Position numbers and translations under genes: made by a program | Part shown: positions 52,838 to 61,663 of the stretch, in pieces | Position numbering within the stretch: the first letter of the stretch is position 1 | How the letters are laid out: each line of letters begins with the position of its first letter | The notes under the pieces: generated by a model | Told to the model about the DNA's origin: nothing | Databases searched by the model: none | What the model saw: the letters and a program-made list of their open reading frames with translations, nothing else | NCBI GenBank assembly: GCA_014650475.1 | Contig: BMVA01000002.1 | Location: 372,001 to 436,000, forward strand | Length of the DNA: 64,000 nt | Origin: Streptomyces albogriseolus | GTDB taxonomy: Bacteria; Actinomycetota; Actinomycetes; Streptomycetales; Streptomycetaceae | Direction of reading: 5' to 3'

Positions 52838-53671
52838 TCAGCGCCCGGCGTCTTGAACGCTGTTGCGGTACGCCGCCGGGGTCACCCCGAGGACGCGGCG
52901 GAACCACCGGGTGAGGTGCGCCTGGTCGGCGAAGCCGACGAGGGCGGCCGCCTCCGCGGGCCGCACCCCCGCGTCCAGCAGGGCGCGGGCCCGGGTCACC
53001 CGGTACTGGGCGAGCCACGCGTACGGCGGCACGCCCATCGCCGTACGGAACGCGCGGAGCAGCTGGTAGCGGGAGAGGCCGAGGTCGGCTGCGAGGTCTC
53101 CGAGGGAGGGCGGGGCGAGGAGCTCGTCGGCGAGGCGGTCGCGGACGGTGTGCGCGACGGACCGGGCGCCGGGGACGGCGCCGGGGACGGCACGGGACGT
53201 GGAGTGGCGGCGGGCCAGCGCGGCGAGCAGCCAGGGCAGGCGTGACTCGGCCTCCAGCGGGTCCGGGTGGGCGCTGAGGTCGGTGTGCGCACGGCGCAGG
53301 GCGGCGGCCAGCTCCGGGTCGTGCAGGACGGGCACCGGGAAGTACGGCAGGGCGGTGCCGAGGGTGCCGTCGCCGAGCAGGGCGGGGGCGGCGTAGAGGG
53401 CGCGGTACGCGTAGCCCTCGGGGGCGGCGGGGCCGCCGGTGTGCATCTCGCCGGGCTCCAGGACGACGATCGAGCCGGGCCCGGACACGATGCGCCCGCC
53501 GCGGTAGGCGATCGTCTCGAGCCCGCCGACGGTGACCCCGACCGTGTACTCGTCGTGCACGTGCGGCGCGTACTCGTGCCGGTCGAACCGCGCGGTCAGC
53601 AGATCCAGCGCGGGCCCGCCCCGCCCCAGCCGCGCCCTGGTCCACCTGGCCTGTTCCCGCACGTTCCCCAC
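52838..53671 (-). CDS. AraC-family transcriptional regulator
   Basis: A 277-residue AraC regulator: an N-terminal cupin-like ligand domain (ARFDRHEYAPHVHDEYTVGVTVGG, VLEPGEMHTG) and a C-terminal double HTH (LADELLAPPSLGDLAADLGLSRYQLLRAFRTAMGVPPYAW, then AAALVGFADQAHLTRWFRRVLGVTPAAYR). GTG 53671 is the start. The EamA transporter gene lies 19 bases downstream on the same strand, forming a regulator-transporter pair common in actinomycetes. Confidence 0.93.
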   Translation of the reverse strand: MGNVREQARWTRARLGRGGPALDLLTARFDRHEYAPHVHDEYTVGVTVGGLETIAYRGGRIVSGPGSIVVLEPGEMHTGGPAAPEGYAYRALYAAPALLGDGTLGTALPYFPVPVLHDPELAAALRRAHTDLSAHPDPLEAESRLPWLLAALARRHSTSRAVPGAVPGARSVAHTVRDRLADELLAPPSLGDLAADLGLSRYQLLRAFRTAMGVPPYAWLAQYRVTRARALLDAGVRPAEAAALVGFADQAHLTRWFRRVLGVTPAAYRNSVQDAGR

Positions 53672-53866
53672 GATGTCGCACCCCCGCCCCTCAGGGGATC
53701 AGAGGAAGTCGGCGGTGTCCAGGTCGAATTTCGAAGGGTTCGGGGAGGGTGAGGGGCTTGCCCAGGGGCCGGTGCGGTGCTCCCGGTACGCGTCGCCCTC
53801 CGGATCGCCGAACAGCCTTGATCGTGGCACAGGATCACGGCCCCCGTCGGACGCCACCGCGTTCGC

Positions 53867-53897
53867 TTGACCCTGCCGCGACGTCAACGTTTCTACT
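53867..53897 (+). promoter_or_regulatory. MerR-type promoter, probably leaderless
   Basis: A -35 hexamer TTGACC (53867-53872) and a -10-like TCTACT (53892-53897) are separated by 19 bases, the long spacer typical of MerR-controlled promoters. The spacer region contains the inverted repeat TTGAC/GTCAA (53867-53871, 53883-53887). The MerR start codon is 7 bases after the -10, so the mRNA should be leaderless and the regulator should control its own gene. Confidence 0.6.
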
Positions 53898-53903
53898 GGG
53901 GGC

Positions 53904-54659
53904 ATGCGGATCGGAGAGCTTGCCGCCGCCGTCGGGGTGACCACCCGGGCCGTGCGGCACTACCACCATCTCGGGCTGTTGCCGGAGCCGGAGCGGCTCG
54001 GGAACGGGTACCGGGACTACACCCTGCGGCACGCCGTCGTGCTGGCGCGGATCCGGCGGCTGACCGAGCTGGGGCTCGGGCTCGCCGAGGTGCGGGACGT
54101 GCTCGCGGACGACGCGGGCAAGGACCTCGCCGAGGTGCTGGCGGAGCTGGACGAGGACCTGGCGCGGCAGGAGGAGGCGATCCGGGAGCGGCGGGCGCGG
54201 CTGCGGACGCTGCGGGAGTCGGAGGGCGGGACGGCCGCCGAGGGTCCGGTCTCTCCGGAGCTGGCCGCGCTGTTCCGGGACACCGCCCCTCTCACCGACT
54301 CCCCCATGGCCGCGAAGGACCGCGAGATCCTCGCGCTGATCGAGACCTCGGCCCCGCCGGAGGAGCGGAAGCGGCTGATGGGCCTGATGAGCGGGGTGGT
54401 CGGGGCGCCGGGCGGGATGGAGCGGGCCATGGCCGTGTACCGGCTGCTCGACGAGCTCGACGGTGCGGGCCCCGACGATCCCAGGGTCGACGAGGCCGCC
54501 CGCGCGCTCGCGGAGTGCGTGCCCGCCGAGCTGCTGCCGGAGGACGCCGTCCTCGACGAGAGCAACAGCTTCCTGGCCGCCCTCTACGCGGATTTCGCCC
54601 CCGCCCAGGCGGAGGCCTTCCGCCGGGCGCTGCGGATCGTCGCGGAGGGGCGGGCATGA
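53904..54659 (+). CDS. MerR-family transcriptional regulator
   Basis: A 251-residue MerR regulator. The winged HTH fills residues 1-70 (MRIGELAAAVGVTTRAVRHYHHLGLLPEPERLGNGYRDY), followed by the dimerisation helix (DLAEVLAELDEDLARQEEAIRERRARLRTLRE). The C-terminal ~130 residues form a helical domain that resembles no ligand pocket I recognise. No conserved metal-binding cysteines are seen. The ATG follows a long-spacer promoter without room for a Shine-Dalgarno. It overlaps the next membrane protein gene by 4 bases. Confidence 0.92.
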   Translation: MRIGELAAAVGVTTRAVRHYHHLGLLPEPERLGNGYRDYTLRHAVVLARIRRLTELGLGLAEVRDVLADDAGKDLAEVLAELDEDLARQEEAIRERRARLRTLRESEGGTAAEGPVSPELAALFRDTAPLTDSPMAAKDREILALIETSAPPEERKRLMGLMSGVVGAPGGMERAMAVYRLLDELDGAGPDDPRVDEAARALAECVPAELLPEDAVLDESNSFLAALYADFAPAQAEAFRRALRIVAEGRA

Positions 54660-55297
54660 GCCGGCGGACAGCGGGAGGGACCGGTGCGGTGAGGGTGGCG
54701 GTGCGGGTGGGGTGGGCGCTGGTGCGGCACGAGGCGCGGCTGCTGGCGAGCCTCGCCCTGTGGCTGGCGCGGCGTACGCACGGCACGCGCGGAGGCACCG
54801 CCTTCGGGTACGCGCGCGGGGAGGCGGCCACGATGTTCGGGTTGGCGTTCGTGTGCGTGGTGGAGACGGTGGCGATGTCCGCGCTGCTGGGCGACTGGCC
54901 GACGCTGCACGCGGTGGTGCTGTTCCTGGACGTCTACACGGTCGTCCTCGTCGTCGCCCTGTACGCCGCCTCCGCCGTACGGCCGCACGTCGTCGGGCCC
55001 GACGGGCTGCGGGTCCGCCGGGCCGTCCGCGTCGACCTGCGGATACCGCGGGAGCTGATCACGTCCGTGCGGCGTGAGCTGCGGATGACGCACGAACCGG
55101 CGGACGGGGAGCTGAACCTCGCCGTCGGCTCGCGGACGACCGTGACGGTGGAGCTCGCGGAGCCGGTCGCGCACCGGTCGTTCCTCGGCCGCACCCGGGA
55201 CGTGCGCGTGGTCCGCTTCCACGCCGACGACGCCGACGGCCTGGTCCGGGCGCTCGCCGCCGCCCCGCAGGGGTCCGCGGGCCACGCCGTACCCTGA
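54656..55297 (+). CDS. Hypothetical membrane protein
   Basis: A 213-residue protein with two clear membrane segments (MFGLAFVCVVETVAMSALLG and LHAVVLFLDVYTVVLVVALYAASAV at about residues 55-110) and a C-terminal soluble domain rich in beta strands (ELNLAVGSRTTVTVELAEPV). Its ATG overlaps the MerR stop (ATGA), so it is a likely target or partner of that regulator. No family function is recognised. Confidence 0.82.
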   Translation: MSRRTAGGTGAVRVAVRVGWALVRHEARLLASLALWLARRTHGTRGGTAFGYARGEAATMFGLAFVCVVETVAMSALLGDWPTLHAVVLFLDVYTVVLVVALYAASAVRPHVVGPDGLRVRRAVRVDLRIPRELITSVRRELRMTHEPADGELNLAVGSRTTVTVELAEPVAHRSFLGRTRDVRVVRFHADDADGLVRALAAAPQGSAGHAVP

Positions 55298-55324
55298 CAG
55301 GCGAGCTCGACCGAAGGAGTACCT

Positions 55325-56107
55325 GTGCTTGTCCTGCTGCCGCCGTCCGAAGGCAAGGCCGCTTCCGGCCGCGGTGCCCCGCTGCGGACGGAGTCCCTGT
55401 CGCTGCCGGGACTGACCGCCGCGCGGGAGGAGGTCCTCACCGAGCTGGTCGACCTCTGCTCCGGCGACGAGGACAAGGCGCGCGAGGTGCTCGGACTGAG
55501 CGAGGTCCTGCGGGGCGAGGTCGCGAAGAACCGCGAGCTGCGCACCGCCGGAGCCCGCCCGGCCGGGGAGATCTACACCGGCGTGCTGTACGACGCGCTC
55601 GGCCTGGCCTCGCTCGACGCGGCGGCGAAGCGGCGGGCCGCGAGATCGCTGCTGGTGTTCTCCGGGCTGTGGGGCGCGGTCCGGGTGACCGACCGCATCC
55701 CCTCCTACCGCTGCTCGATGGGCGTCAGGCTGCCCGGCCTGGGCGCGCTGGGCGCGTACTGGCGGGCGCCGATGGCTCAGGTGCTGCCGGAAGCGGCGGG
55801 GTCGGGGCTGGTCCTCGACCTGCGCTCGGCGGCGTACGCGGCGGCGTGGAAGCCGAAGGGCGAGGTGGCCGGGCGGACGGCGACGGTCCGTGTGCTGCAC
55901 GCGCCGACGCGGAAGGTGGTCAGCCACTTCAACAAGGCGACCAAGGGCCGGATGGTACGGAGTCTGCTGACGGCGGGGGCCGTGCCGAAGGATCCGGCGG
56001 AGCTGGTGGAGGCGCTGCGGGACCTCGGGTACGTGGTGGAGGCCGCCGCGCCGGCCCGTGCGGGGACGGCGTGGGCGCTGAACGTGCTGGTGGACGAGGT
56101 GCACTGA
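55325..56107 (+). CDS. yaaA: YaaA-family peroxide stress protein
   Basis: A 260-residue DUF328/YaaA protein: N-terminal MLVLLPPSEGKAASGRGAPL, then the central PAGEIYTGVLYDALGLASLD and RVTDRIPSYRCSMGVRLPGLG, and the C-terminal VVSHFNKATKGRMVRSLL. In Escherichia coli YaaA limits intracellular iron and protects DNA during peroxide stress; the fold carries a DNA-binding/helix-hairpin-helix-like cleft. Length is normal. GTG 55325 follows GAAGGAG. Confidence 0.93.
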   Translation: MLVLLPPSEGKAASGRGAPLRTESLSLPGLTAAREEVLTELVDLCSGDEDKAREVLGLSEVLRGEVAKNRELRTAGARPAGEIYTGVLYDALGLASLDAAAKRRAARSLLVFSGLWGAVRVTDRIPSYRCSMGVRLPGLGALGAYWRAPMAQVLPEAAGSGLVLDLRSAAYAAAWKPKGEVAGRTATVRVLHAPTRKVVSHFNKATKGRMVRSLLTAGAVPKDPAELVEALRDLGYVVEAAAPARAGTAWALNVLVDEVH

Positions 56108-56164
56108 GCACCTCCGTTGCGTGATGCGCAACGGCCTTTGCGCAGGGTGCGTGCCGACGGCAGG

Positions 56165-56827
56165 ATGAGCGCCATGAACGCTCCCCTGCCGTCGTCCGGC
56201 GCGCCCGGCGCCTCCTTCTCGGTGCTCGGGCTCGCTCCCGTGGTGCCCGTGGTCGTGGTCGAGGACGCCGCCGACGCCGTGCCGCTGGCGCGGGCGCTGG
56301 TGGCGGGCGGGCTGCCCGCGATCGAGGTGACCCTGCGGACCCCGGCCGCGCCGGACGCGATCCGGACGATCGCCGCCGAGGTGCCGGGGGCCGTGGTCGG
56401 CGCCGGGACGGTGCTCACACCGGACCAGGTGACGGACGCGGTGGCGGCGGGGGCGCGGTTCCTGGTCAGCCCGGGGTGCACGGACACGCTGCTGGCGGCG
56501 ATGCGGGCGGCGGACGTGCCGTTCCTGCCGGGGGTGTCCACGGCGTCGGAGGCGATGGCGCTGCTGGAGCGCGGGGTGCGGGAGATGAAGTTCTTCCCGG
56601 CGCGGGCGGCCGGCGGCACGGCGTATCTGAAGTCCCTGGCGGGTCCGCTGCCGCAGGTCCGCTTCTGCCCCACCGGGGGGATCGGGCCGGACACCGCCCC
56701 GGAGTACCTGGCGCTGCCCAACGTGGGCTGCGTCGGCGGAAGCTGGATGCTGCCGGAGGACGCGGTGGCCGCCCGCGACTGGGACCGGGTGGAACGGCTC
56801 GCGCGGGAGGCGGCGGCGCTGCGGTGA
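56165..56827 (+). CDS. eda: KDPG/KHG aldolase
   Basis: A 220-residue bifunctional 4-hydroxy-2-oxoglutarate/2-dehydro-3-deoxyphosphogluconate aldolase. The catalytic Glu is in LPAIEVTLRTPAAPDAI and the Schiff-base Lys in VREMKFFPA; GAGTVLTPDQV and SPGCTD and CPTGGIG match the TIM-barrel family. It ends the Entner-Doudoroff pathway or degrades sugar acids and hydroxyproline. ATG 56165 is preferred; ATG 56174 is close. It lies alone after yaaA and converges with the RNase H gene. Confidence 0.93.
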   Translation: MSAMNAPLPSSGAPGASFSVLGLAPVVPVVVVEDAADAVPLARALVAGGLPAIEVTLRTPAAPDAIRTIAAEVPGAVVGAGTVLTPDQVTDAVAAGARFLVSPGCTDTLLAAMRAADVPFLPGVSTASEAMALLERGVREMKFFPARAAGGTAYLKSLAGPLPQVRFCPTGGIGPDTAPEYLALPNVGCVGGSWMLPEDAVAARDWDRVERLAREAAALR

Positions 56828-56852
56828 CCCGGCGGGCGGGACCCGCGGGGCG

Positions 56853-58448
56853 CTACCGCAGGTGGGACGTGTCGTTGAACAGCCGGACGCTGGCGTTGCC
56901 GTCGGCGTAGTACGCCACGGCGGACAGCGAGGCGGCGGACAGTTCCATGCGGAACAGCGCCTCGGGCGGGGCGCCCAGGGCGAGCCGGATCAGGGTCTTG
57001 ACCGGGGTCACGTGCGTGACCAGCAGGACCGTGCGGCCCCGGTACTCCGCGAGGAGCTTGTCGCGGGCCTCCCCGACCCGGGCGGCGGTGGCCGCGAAAC
57101 TCTCGCCGCCGCCGGTGGGCCGGGCGTCCGGGGACGCCAGCCAGGCGTCCAGGTCCTCGGGGTACCGCTCGCGCACCTCGCCGAAGGTGAGGCCTTCCCA
57201 CGCGCCGAAGTCCGTCTCCCGCAGCCCGTCCTCGACGGCCACGTCGAGCCCGAGCCGGGCGGCGACGATGCGCGCGGTCTCCCGCGTACGGGCGAGGGGC
57301 GAGGCGACGACCGCCTGCACGGTGCCGCGCCGGGCGAGCGCGGCGGCGACCTTCTCGGCCTGCTCGCGCCCGACGTCCGAGAGGGAGGGATCGCTGCCCC
57401 CGCTGCCGGAGAACCGCTTCTGCGGGGTGAGCGGCGTCTCGCCGTGCCGCAGCAGCACGAAGGTGGCCGGCGTCCCCATGTCGGCGGGCGCCCACCCGGA
57501 GGAGGGGGTGGCCACGGCTTGCGCGGCCCGACGGTCGGCGTCGGCGGGGGCTCCCCCTGCCGGCCTGCTCGGCCCTCCGGCCGCGGGGCCCTCGCCCGAT
57601 GCGCCCGCGGCTCGGACCCCCGTGGCGCGGGGCTCCGCCGCCCGGCGGCCAGGAGCCCGGTCCGTCGGTGCCGGACCGCCCGCTCCGCCGCGGCTTCCTT
57701 CGGCGGCGCGCCCGCCCGGAACGTCCGCTGCTTCCGGGTCGTCGGCCCTGGCGCCGGATTCCGTGTCCGGCCCTGCGCCGGAGGCGTCCTCCACGCTGCG
57801 GCCCCGGGCTGCCCCCGCCAGGTCCGCGCCACCGGTCACGGCGGCACCCCCGGCCGCGGGGCGCCGTTCCGGCCCCGGCTCACCGGGCGCGGCAGCGCCG
57901 CCCGCCGACGCCAGGGCCGCCCGTACCCGTGCCGCCCCCGCCGTCGCGTCGCCGGGCGGCCCCTCCGGGGCCGGTACGGCCGGGGTGGCCGGTGGGGTGT
58001 CCAGGTCGGCGCGGCTTGCCTCCGCCGACCACTGCTCGCCCCGCCTGCCGGCGTCCATCGCCTCGTTGGCCAGACGGTCCGCGTGGGCGTTGCGTTCGCG
58101 GGGGATCCACTCGTAGGTGACCCGGTCCTGCGGGAAGACCGTCGCGGCCTCAGCCGCGAGCGGCTTCATCGCCGGGTGCTTGATCTTCCAGCGGCCCGAC
58201 ATCTGCTCGATGACGAGCTTGGAGTCCATCCGGACGTGCACCCGGGCCTGCGGGTCCAGCTCCCGGGCGGCGCGCAGACCGGCCAGCAGGCCCCGGTACT
58301 CGGCGACGTTGTTGGTGGCGACGCCGATGTACTCGGCCGCCTCCGCCAGGGTCTCCCCCGTCGCCGCGTCGCTCACCACGGCCCCGTAACCGGCCGGTCC
58401 GGGGTTGCCCCGTGACCCGCCGTCCGCCTCGACGACGAACTCCCGCAT
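56853..58448 (-). CDS. Bifunctional RNase H / acid phosphatase
   Basis: A 531-residue fusion. Residues 1-140 form a type I RNase H (VEADGGSRGNPGPAGYG, TNNVAEYRGLLAGL, the acidic MDSKLVIEQMSGRW and NAHADRLANEAMD), which cuts RNA in RNA-DNA hybrids. Residues about 325-531 form a histidine phosphatase (VLLRHGETPLTPQKRFSG with the catalytic His, and VLLVTHVTPVKTLI). The same fusion is known from mycobacteria (Rv2228c), where the second half acts on alpha-ribazole phosphate or phosphoesters. The linker of roughly 180 residues is unusually long and Gly/Ala/Pro/Arg-rich. Confidence 0.95.
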   Translation of the reverse strand: MREFVVEADGGSRGNPGPAGYGAVVSDAATGETLAEAAEYIGVATNNVAEYRGLLAGLRAARELDPQARVHVRMDSKLVIEQMSGRWKIKHPAMKPLAAEAATVFPQDRVTYEWIPRERNAHADRLANEAMDAGRRGEQWSAEASRADLDTPPATPAVPAPEGPPGDATAGAARVRAALASAGGAAAPGEPGPERRPAAGGAAVTGGADLAGAARGRSVEDASGAGPDTESGARADDPEAADVPGGRAAEGSRGGAGGPAPTDRAPGRRAAEPRATGVRAAGASGEGPAAGGPSRPAGGAPADADRRAAQAVATPSSGWAPADMGTPATFVLLRHGETPLTPQKRFSGSGGSDPSLSDVGREQAEKVAAALARRGTVQAVVASPLARTRETARIVAARLGLDVAVEDGLRETDFGAWEGLTFGEVRERYPEDLDAWLASPDARPTGGGESFAATAARVGEARDKLLAEYRGRTVLLVTHVTPVKTLIRLALGAPPEALFRMELSAASLSAVAYYADGNASVRLFNDTSHLR

Positions 58449-58475
58449 CGGACTCGATCCCCTACCGGTGGTTCC

Positions 58476-59219
58476 CTACAGTCCCGACTCCGTCGTGCGG
58501 ACCAGGATGCGGCGGCAGTTCTCGCAGCGCACCACGGTGTCCGGGGCGGCGGCGCGGATCTCGTTCAGCTCGGTGATGGCGAGCTCCTGACGGCACCCCT
58601 GGCAGGTGCGGGCGTACAGCTTGGCCGCGCCGATGCCGCCCTGCTGCTCGCGCAGCTTGTCGTACAGGCTGAGCAGCGCGGCCGGCACGGAGGCGGCGAC
58701 GACCTCGCGCTCCTTCGTCACGGAGGCGGTCTCGCCGTCGATCTGCTCCAGCGCCGCGTCCCGGCGGGCGGTCGCGTCGTCGATCCGGCCCTGGACGGAG
58801 CCGACCCGCTCGGTGAGTTCGGCGACCCGCTCCTGGGCGGACTCGCGGCGCTCCATGACCTCGAGGACGACGTCCTCCAAATCGCCCTGGCGCTTGGCGA
58901 GGGAGGCGATCTCGCGCTGGAGGTTCTCGAGGTCCTTGGGCGAGGAGACGGCGCCGGAGTCGAGGCGCTTCTGGTCGCGGACGGCGCGCTGGCGCACCTG
59001 GTCGACGTCCTGCTCGGCCTTGGTCTGCTCGCGCGCGCAGTCGCTCTCCTCGGTCTGCGCGGCGACGAGCAGGTCGCGCAGCTGGGTGAGGTCCCGGTTC
59101 AGGGAGTCGATCTCGGCGTGCTCCGGGAGCGACTTCCGCTTGTGCGCGAGCTGCTGGAGGCGGACGTCGAGGTCCTGGACGTCGAGAAGTCGGATCTGGT
59201 CGGCGGGCTCGGCGTTCAG
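58476..59219 (-). CDS. C4-type zinc ribbon / coiled-coil protein (DUF164)
   Basis: A 247-residue protein: a long coiled coil (about residues 15-180) and a C-terminal zinc ribbon with TCQGCRQEL and RCENCRRIL, two CxxC pairs. The family has been crystallised (for example HP0958) and is linked to RNA or flagellar assembly in other bacteria; its actinomycete role is open. CTG 59219 is taken as start because TGGAG lies about 8 bases upstream, it overlaps the Nif3 stop as CTGA, and the homologous start (M-NAEPADQIRLLDVQ) falls here. No ATG or GTG is nearby in frame. Confidence 0.9.
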   Translation of the reverse strand: MNAEPADQIRLLDVQDLDVRLQQLAHKRKSLPEHAEIDSLNRDLTQLRDLLVAAQTEESDCAREQTKAEQDVDQVRQRAVRDQKRLDSGAVSSPKDLENLQREIASLAKRQGDLEDVVLEVMERRESAQERVAELTERVGSVQGRIDDATARRDAALEQIDGETASVTKEREVVAASVPAALLSLYDKLREQQGGIGAAKLYARTCQGCRQELAITELNEIRAAAPDTVVRCENCRRILVRTTESGL

Positions 59220-60136
59220 TTGGGGGCTCCAGATGAATCGGAATCGAGCGGGGCGCGCGCGGCGCTCCCCGGAAGGGTGGCGGTGGGTGACGGGTGGGCG
59301 CTGGACGACGCCATGTGGGCGGTCCAGGGGTCGGTGACCGTGCGCGAGACGTGGACCCGCAGGTCCCAGCCGTGACGGTCGGAGATCTCGTCGAGCTGGG
59401 CGGCGGCCAGCTCGCACCAGGGCCACTCGGTGGCCCAGTGCGCCGCGTCGAGCAGCGCGACAGGTCCGGGGGCGCGCACCGCGGTGAACTCCGACGCCGG
59501 GTGGTGGCGCAGGTCCGCGGTGAGGAAGGCGTCCACGCCGGCCGCCCTGACGTGGTCGAAGAGGCTGTCGCCGGAGCCGCCGCTGACGGCCACCGTCCGT
59601 ACCGGTGCGTCCGGGTCGCCGGCGACGCGGACGCCCTGCGCGGTGGCGGGCAGCCGCTCGGCGGCGCGGGCGGCCAACTCGCGCACGGTGAGCGGGACGT
59701 CGAGCTCGCACACACGGCCCAGTCCCCGCCGCCCCTCGGGGTCGGACGGGTCGGGCACCAGGGGCCGTACGACCCTGAGGCCGAGCGCGCCGGCGAGGGC
59801 GTCGGAGACTCCCGGGTCGGCGGTGTCGGCGTTGGTGTGGGCGACGTGCAGCGCGATGTCGTTCTTGATGAGCGTGTGCACCACGCGGCCCTTGAAGGTG
59901 GAGGCCGCGACGGTGGTCGTGCCGCGCAGATAGAGCGGGTGGTGGGTGACCAGCAGGCCGGCGCCGAGCTTCACCGCCTCGTCGACGGTCTCCTGGACCG
60001 GGTCGACGGCGAACAGGACGCGCGTGACCTCCTGGTCCGGCTCGCCCACGACGGTGCCGACCGCGTCCCAGGACTCGGCCCGCTCGGCGGGCCACAGGTC
60101 GTCCAGCGCGGCGATGACTTCTGACAGACGGGGCAC
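59216..60136 (-). CDS. Nif3-like dinuclear metal centre protein
   Basis: A 306-residue Nif3/YbgI/DUF34 family protein: WPAERAESWDAVGTVVGEP, then LLVTHHPLYLRG with metal-binding His residues, then HTNADTADPGVSDALA, and the C-terminal SGGSGDSLFDHV and DLRHH motifs. The family binds two metal ions and has an unsettled enzymatic role, with GTP cyclohydrolase I type 2 activity proposed for some. GTG 60136 is the start. It is coupled to the zinc-ribbon gene by a 4-base overlap, an arrangement common in actinomycetes. Confidence 0.92.
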   Translation of the reverse strand: MPRLSEVIAALDDLWPAERAESWDAVGTVVGEPDQEVTRVLFAVDPVQETVDEAVKLGAGLLVTHHPLYLRGTTTVAASTFKGRVVHTLIKNDIALHVAHTNADTADPGVSDALAGALGLRVVRPLVPDPSDPEGRRGLGRVCELDVPLTVRELAARAAERLPATAQGVRVAGDPDAPVRTVAVSGGSGDSLFDHVRAAGVDAFLTADLRHHPASEFTAVRAPGPVALLDAAHWATEWPWCELAAAQLDEISDRHGWDLRVHVSRTVTDPWTAHMASSSAHPSPTATLPGSAARAPLDSDSSGAPN

Positions 60137-60348
60137 GCGGCCAAGGCTACCTGCCCCTTTCGCGCGGCAGTACCGGATCCGGTTCCCGCCGCGGTCCCCG
60201 CCGGGTCGCGCGGCGGACCCGTGGAGCACACTCCCGGCGCTTCCTCAGCAGAATCGTTCCTGGAGCACCCTTACGTGTGAAGCGCGCCCCTCCGCTCCGC
60301 CGCCTCCGTCCGCGAAAACTACCGTTCGTCACCGGAGGTGACCGAAAG

Positions 60349-61566
60349 ATGACGGTCTGCGCCATCGAACCTGCGGCGGCACACGAGAACGGGGCGGGAC
60401 GGGCGGGCTGCACCATCACGGCGGACGGCTGCTACGCCGCCCGCCTGGCCCTCGCCGGCGACTCCCTGTTCCCGGAGCGCTGGACCCTGGACGGCCCCGA
60501 GCCGTACGCGGTGCCGCTCCCCGGCAACCAGCCCGAGGAGCCCGGCACCGAGGTACAGCCCCTCGCCGACGGCCGGGTCCTCATCCACCGCCTGGTGGAC
60601 GGGCGGCACGCCTTCTCCCTGCTGTACCCGACCGGCCCCGGCACCGGCGAGCTGCCGCTCGGCACGGTCGACCGCCACGAGGGGACCCGGCTGCGGCTGC
60701 TCCCCCCGGCCCCGGACGGCCGCCGGGTGTACGCCCTCGCCGCCGGCCGGCACAGCGCGGCGGTGTGGCTCGTGGCGGGCGGCGCGTCCGGGCCCGAGCG
60801 GGTCGCGGAGATCCCCGGCGGCTGCTCGGGCGGGGCGTGGCTGGACCGCGAGGGCCGGATGCTCGCCCTGGACCGGGAGACGGGCGGACGCACCAAGTCG
60901 GTCGTGGTCGACCTCGGACGCGGCGGCGAGATGTCCCCGCTGCTGCAGATCGCCCCCGGCAGCGACGACCGGGTGCTGCTCGCCGACCCGGACAGCGGTC
61001 TGCTGCTGATCCGCTCGGACGCTCCCTCCCCCGGGGAGGCACGGCTGGGCTGGGGCGTGCTGGGCAGCACCCTGCCCGTGCGGTTCCCGGCGTGCCTGCG
61101 GCTGCCGGACCGCACGGTCACGCCGTTCGCCGTGCAGCCGGGGCAGATGCTGACCCCGGAGGGCTGCGCGGTGGCGCTGCGCGTCGAGAGGGCGGACGGG
61201 GCCGGCTGGATCGGGCTGTGGCGTCCCGCCGAGCGGCGCGTCCACCATGTCCCGGCCCCGGCGGGCTGGCTGACCGGCACGGGGCTGTGGTCGGCGGACG
61301 GGGTGCTGCGGCTTCCGTACTCCACCGGCGCGGTGCCGTGCGGGGTGGCCACGCTGACGATGCCGCGTGAGGACCGGCGGGCGGAGGACGACTCCCGGGA
61401 CGCCGCGGCGGGCGCGGAGCCGCCGTCTCCGCACGAGGAACGGTTCAGCGGTCAACTACCGACCGGTGCAACGGAGATGACCGTCCATCACCTCAACTCC
61501 CTGGCCGACGCACCGCGTCCGGTGCCGCTTCAGCAAGCACCCCTCGGACGGCTTGTAACGAACTAG
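60349..61566 (+). CDS. Hypothetical beta-propeller-like protein
   Basis: A 405-residue soluble protein of unknown function. It consists of repeated short beta-rich blocks with Asp/Gly turns (for example DGRRVYALAAGRHSAAVWLVAGG and SDDRVLLADPDSGLLLIRSD), suggesting a six- or seven-bladed propeller. No signal peptide. ATG 60349 has GGAGGTGACCG upstream. The last ~60 residues are hydrophilic and look disordered. Followed closely by the 55-residue protein gene. I do not recognise the family. Confidence 0.8.
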   Translation: MTVCAIEPAAAHENGAGRAGCTITADGCYAARLALAGDSLFPERWTLDGPEPYAVPLPGNQPEEPGTEVQPLADGRVLIHRLVDGRHAFSLLYPTGPGTGELPLGTVDRHEGTRLRLLPPAPDGRRVYALAAGRHSAAVWLVAGGASGPERVAEIPGGCSGGAWLDREGRMLALDRETGGRTKSVVVDLGRGGEMSPLLQIAPGSDDRVLLADPDSGLLLIRSDAPSPGEARLGWGVLGSTLPVRFPACLRLPDRTVTPFAVQPGQMLTPEGCAVALRVERADGAGWIGLWRPAERRVHHVPAPAGWLTGTGLWSADGVLRLPYSTGAVPCGVATLTMPREDRRAEDDSRDAAAGAEPPSPHEERFSGQLPTGATEMTVHHLNSLADAPRPVPLQQAPLGRLVTN

Positions 61567-61663
61567 TGGCGGTTGGCGTGGCCGCCTGGATCCGGGGTGC
61601 GGTGGGCCGGTTAGACTCACCCGGCTGTAGGAAAGATCATGTTTACGGGGTGAAATCCTTCCG

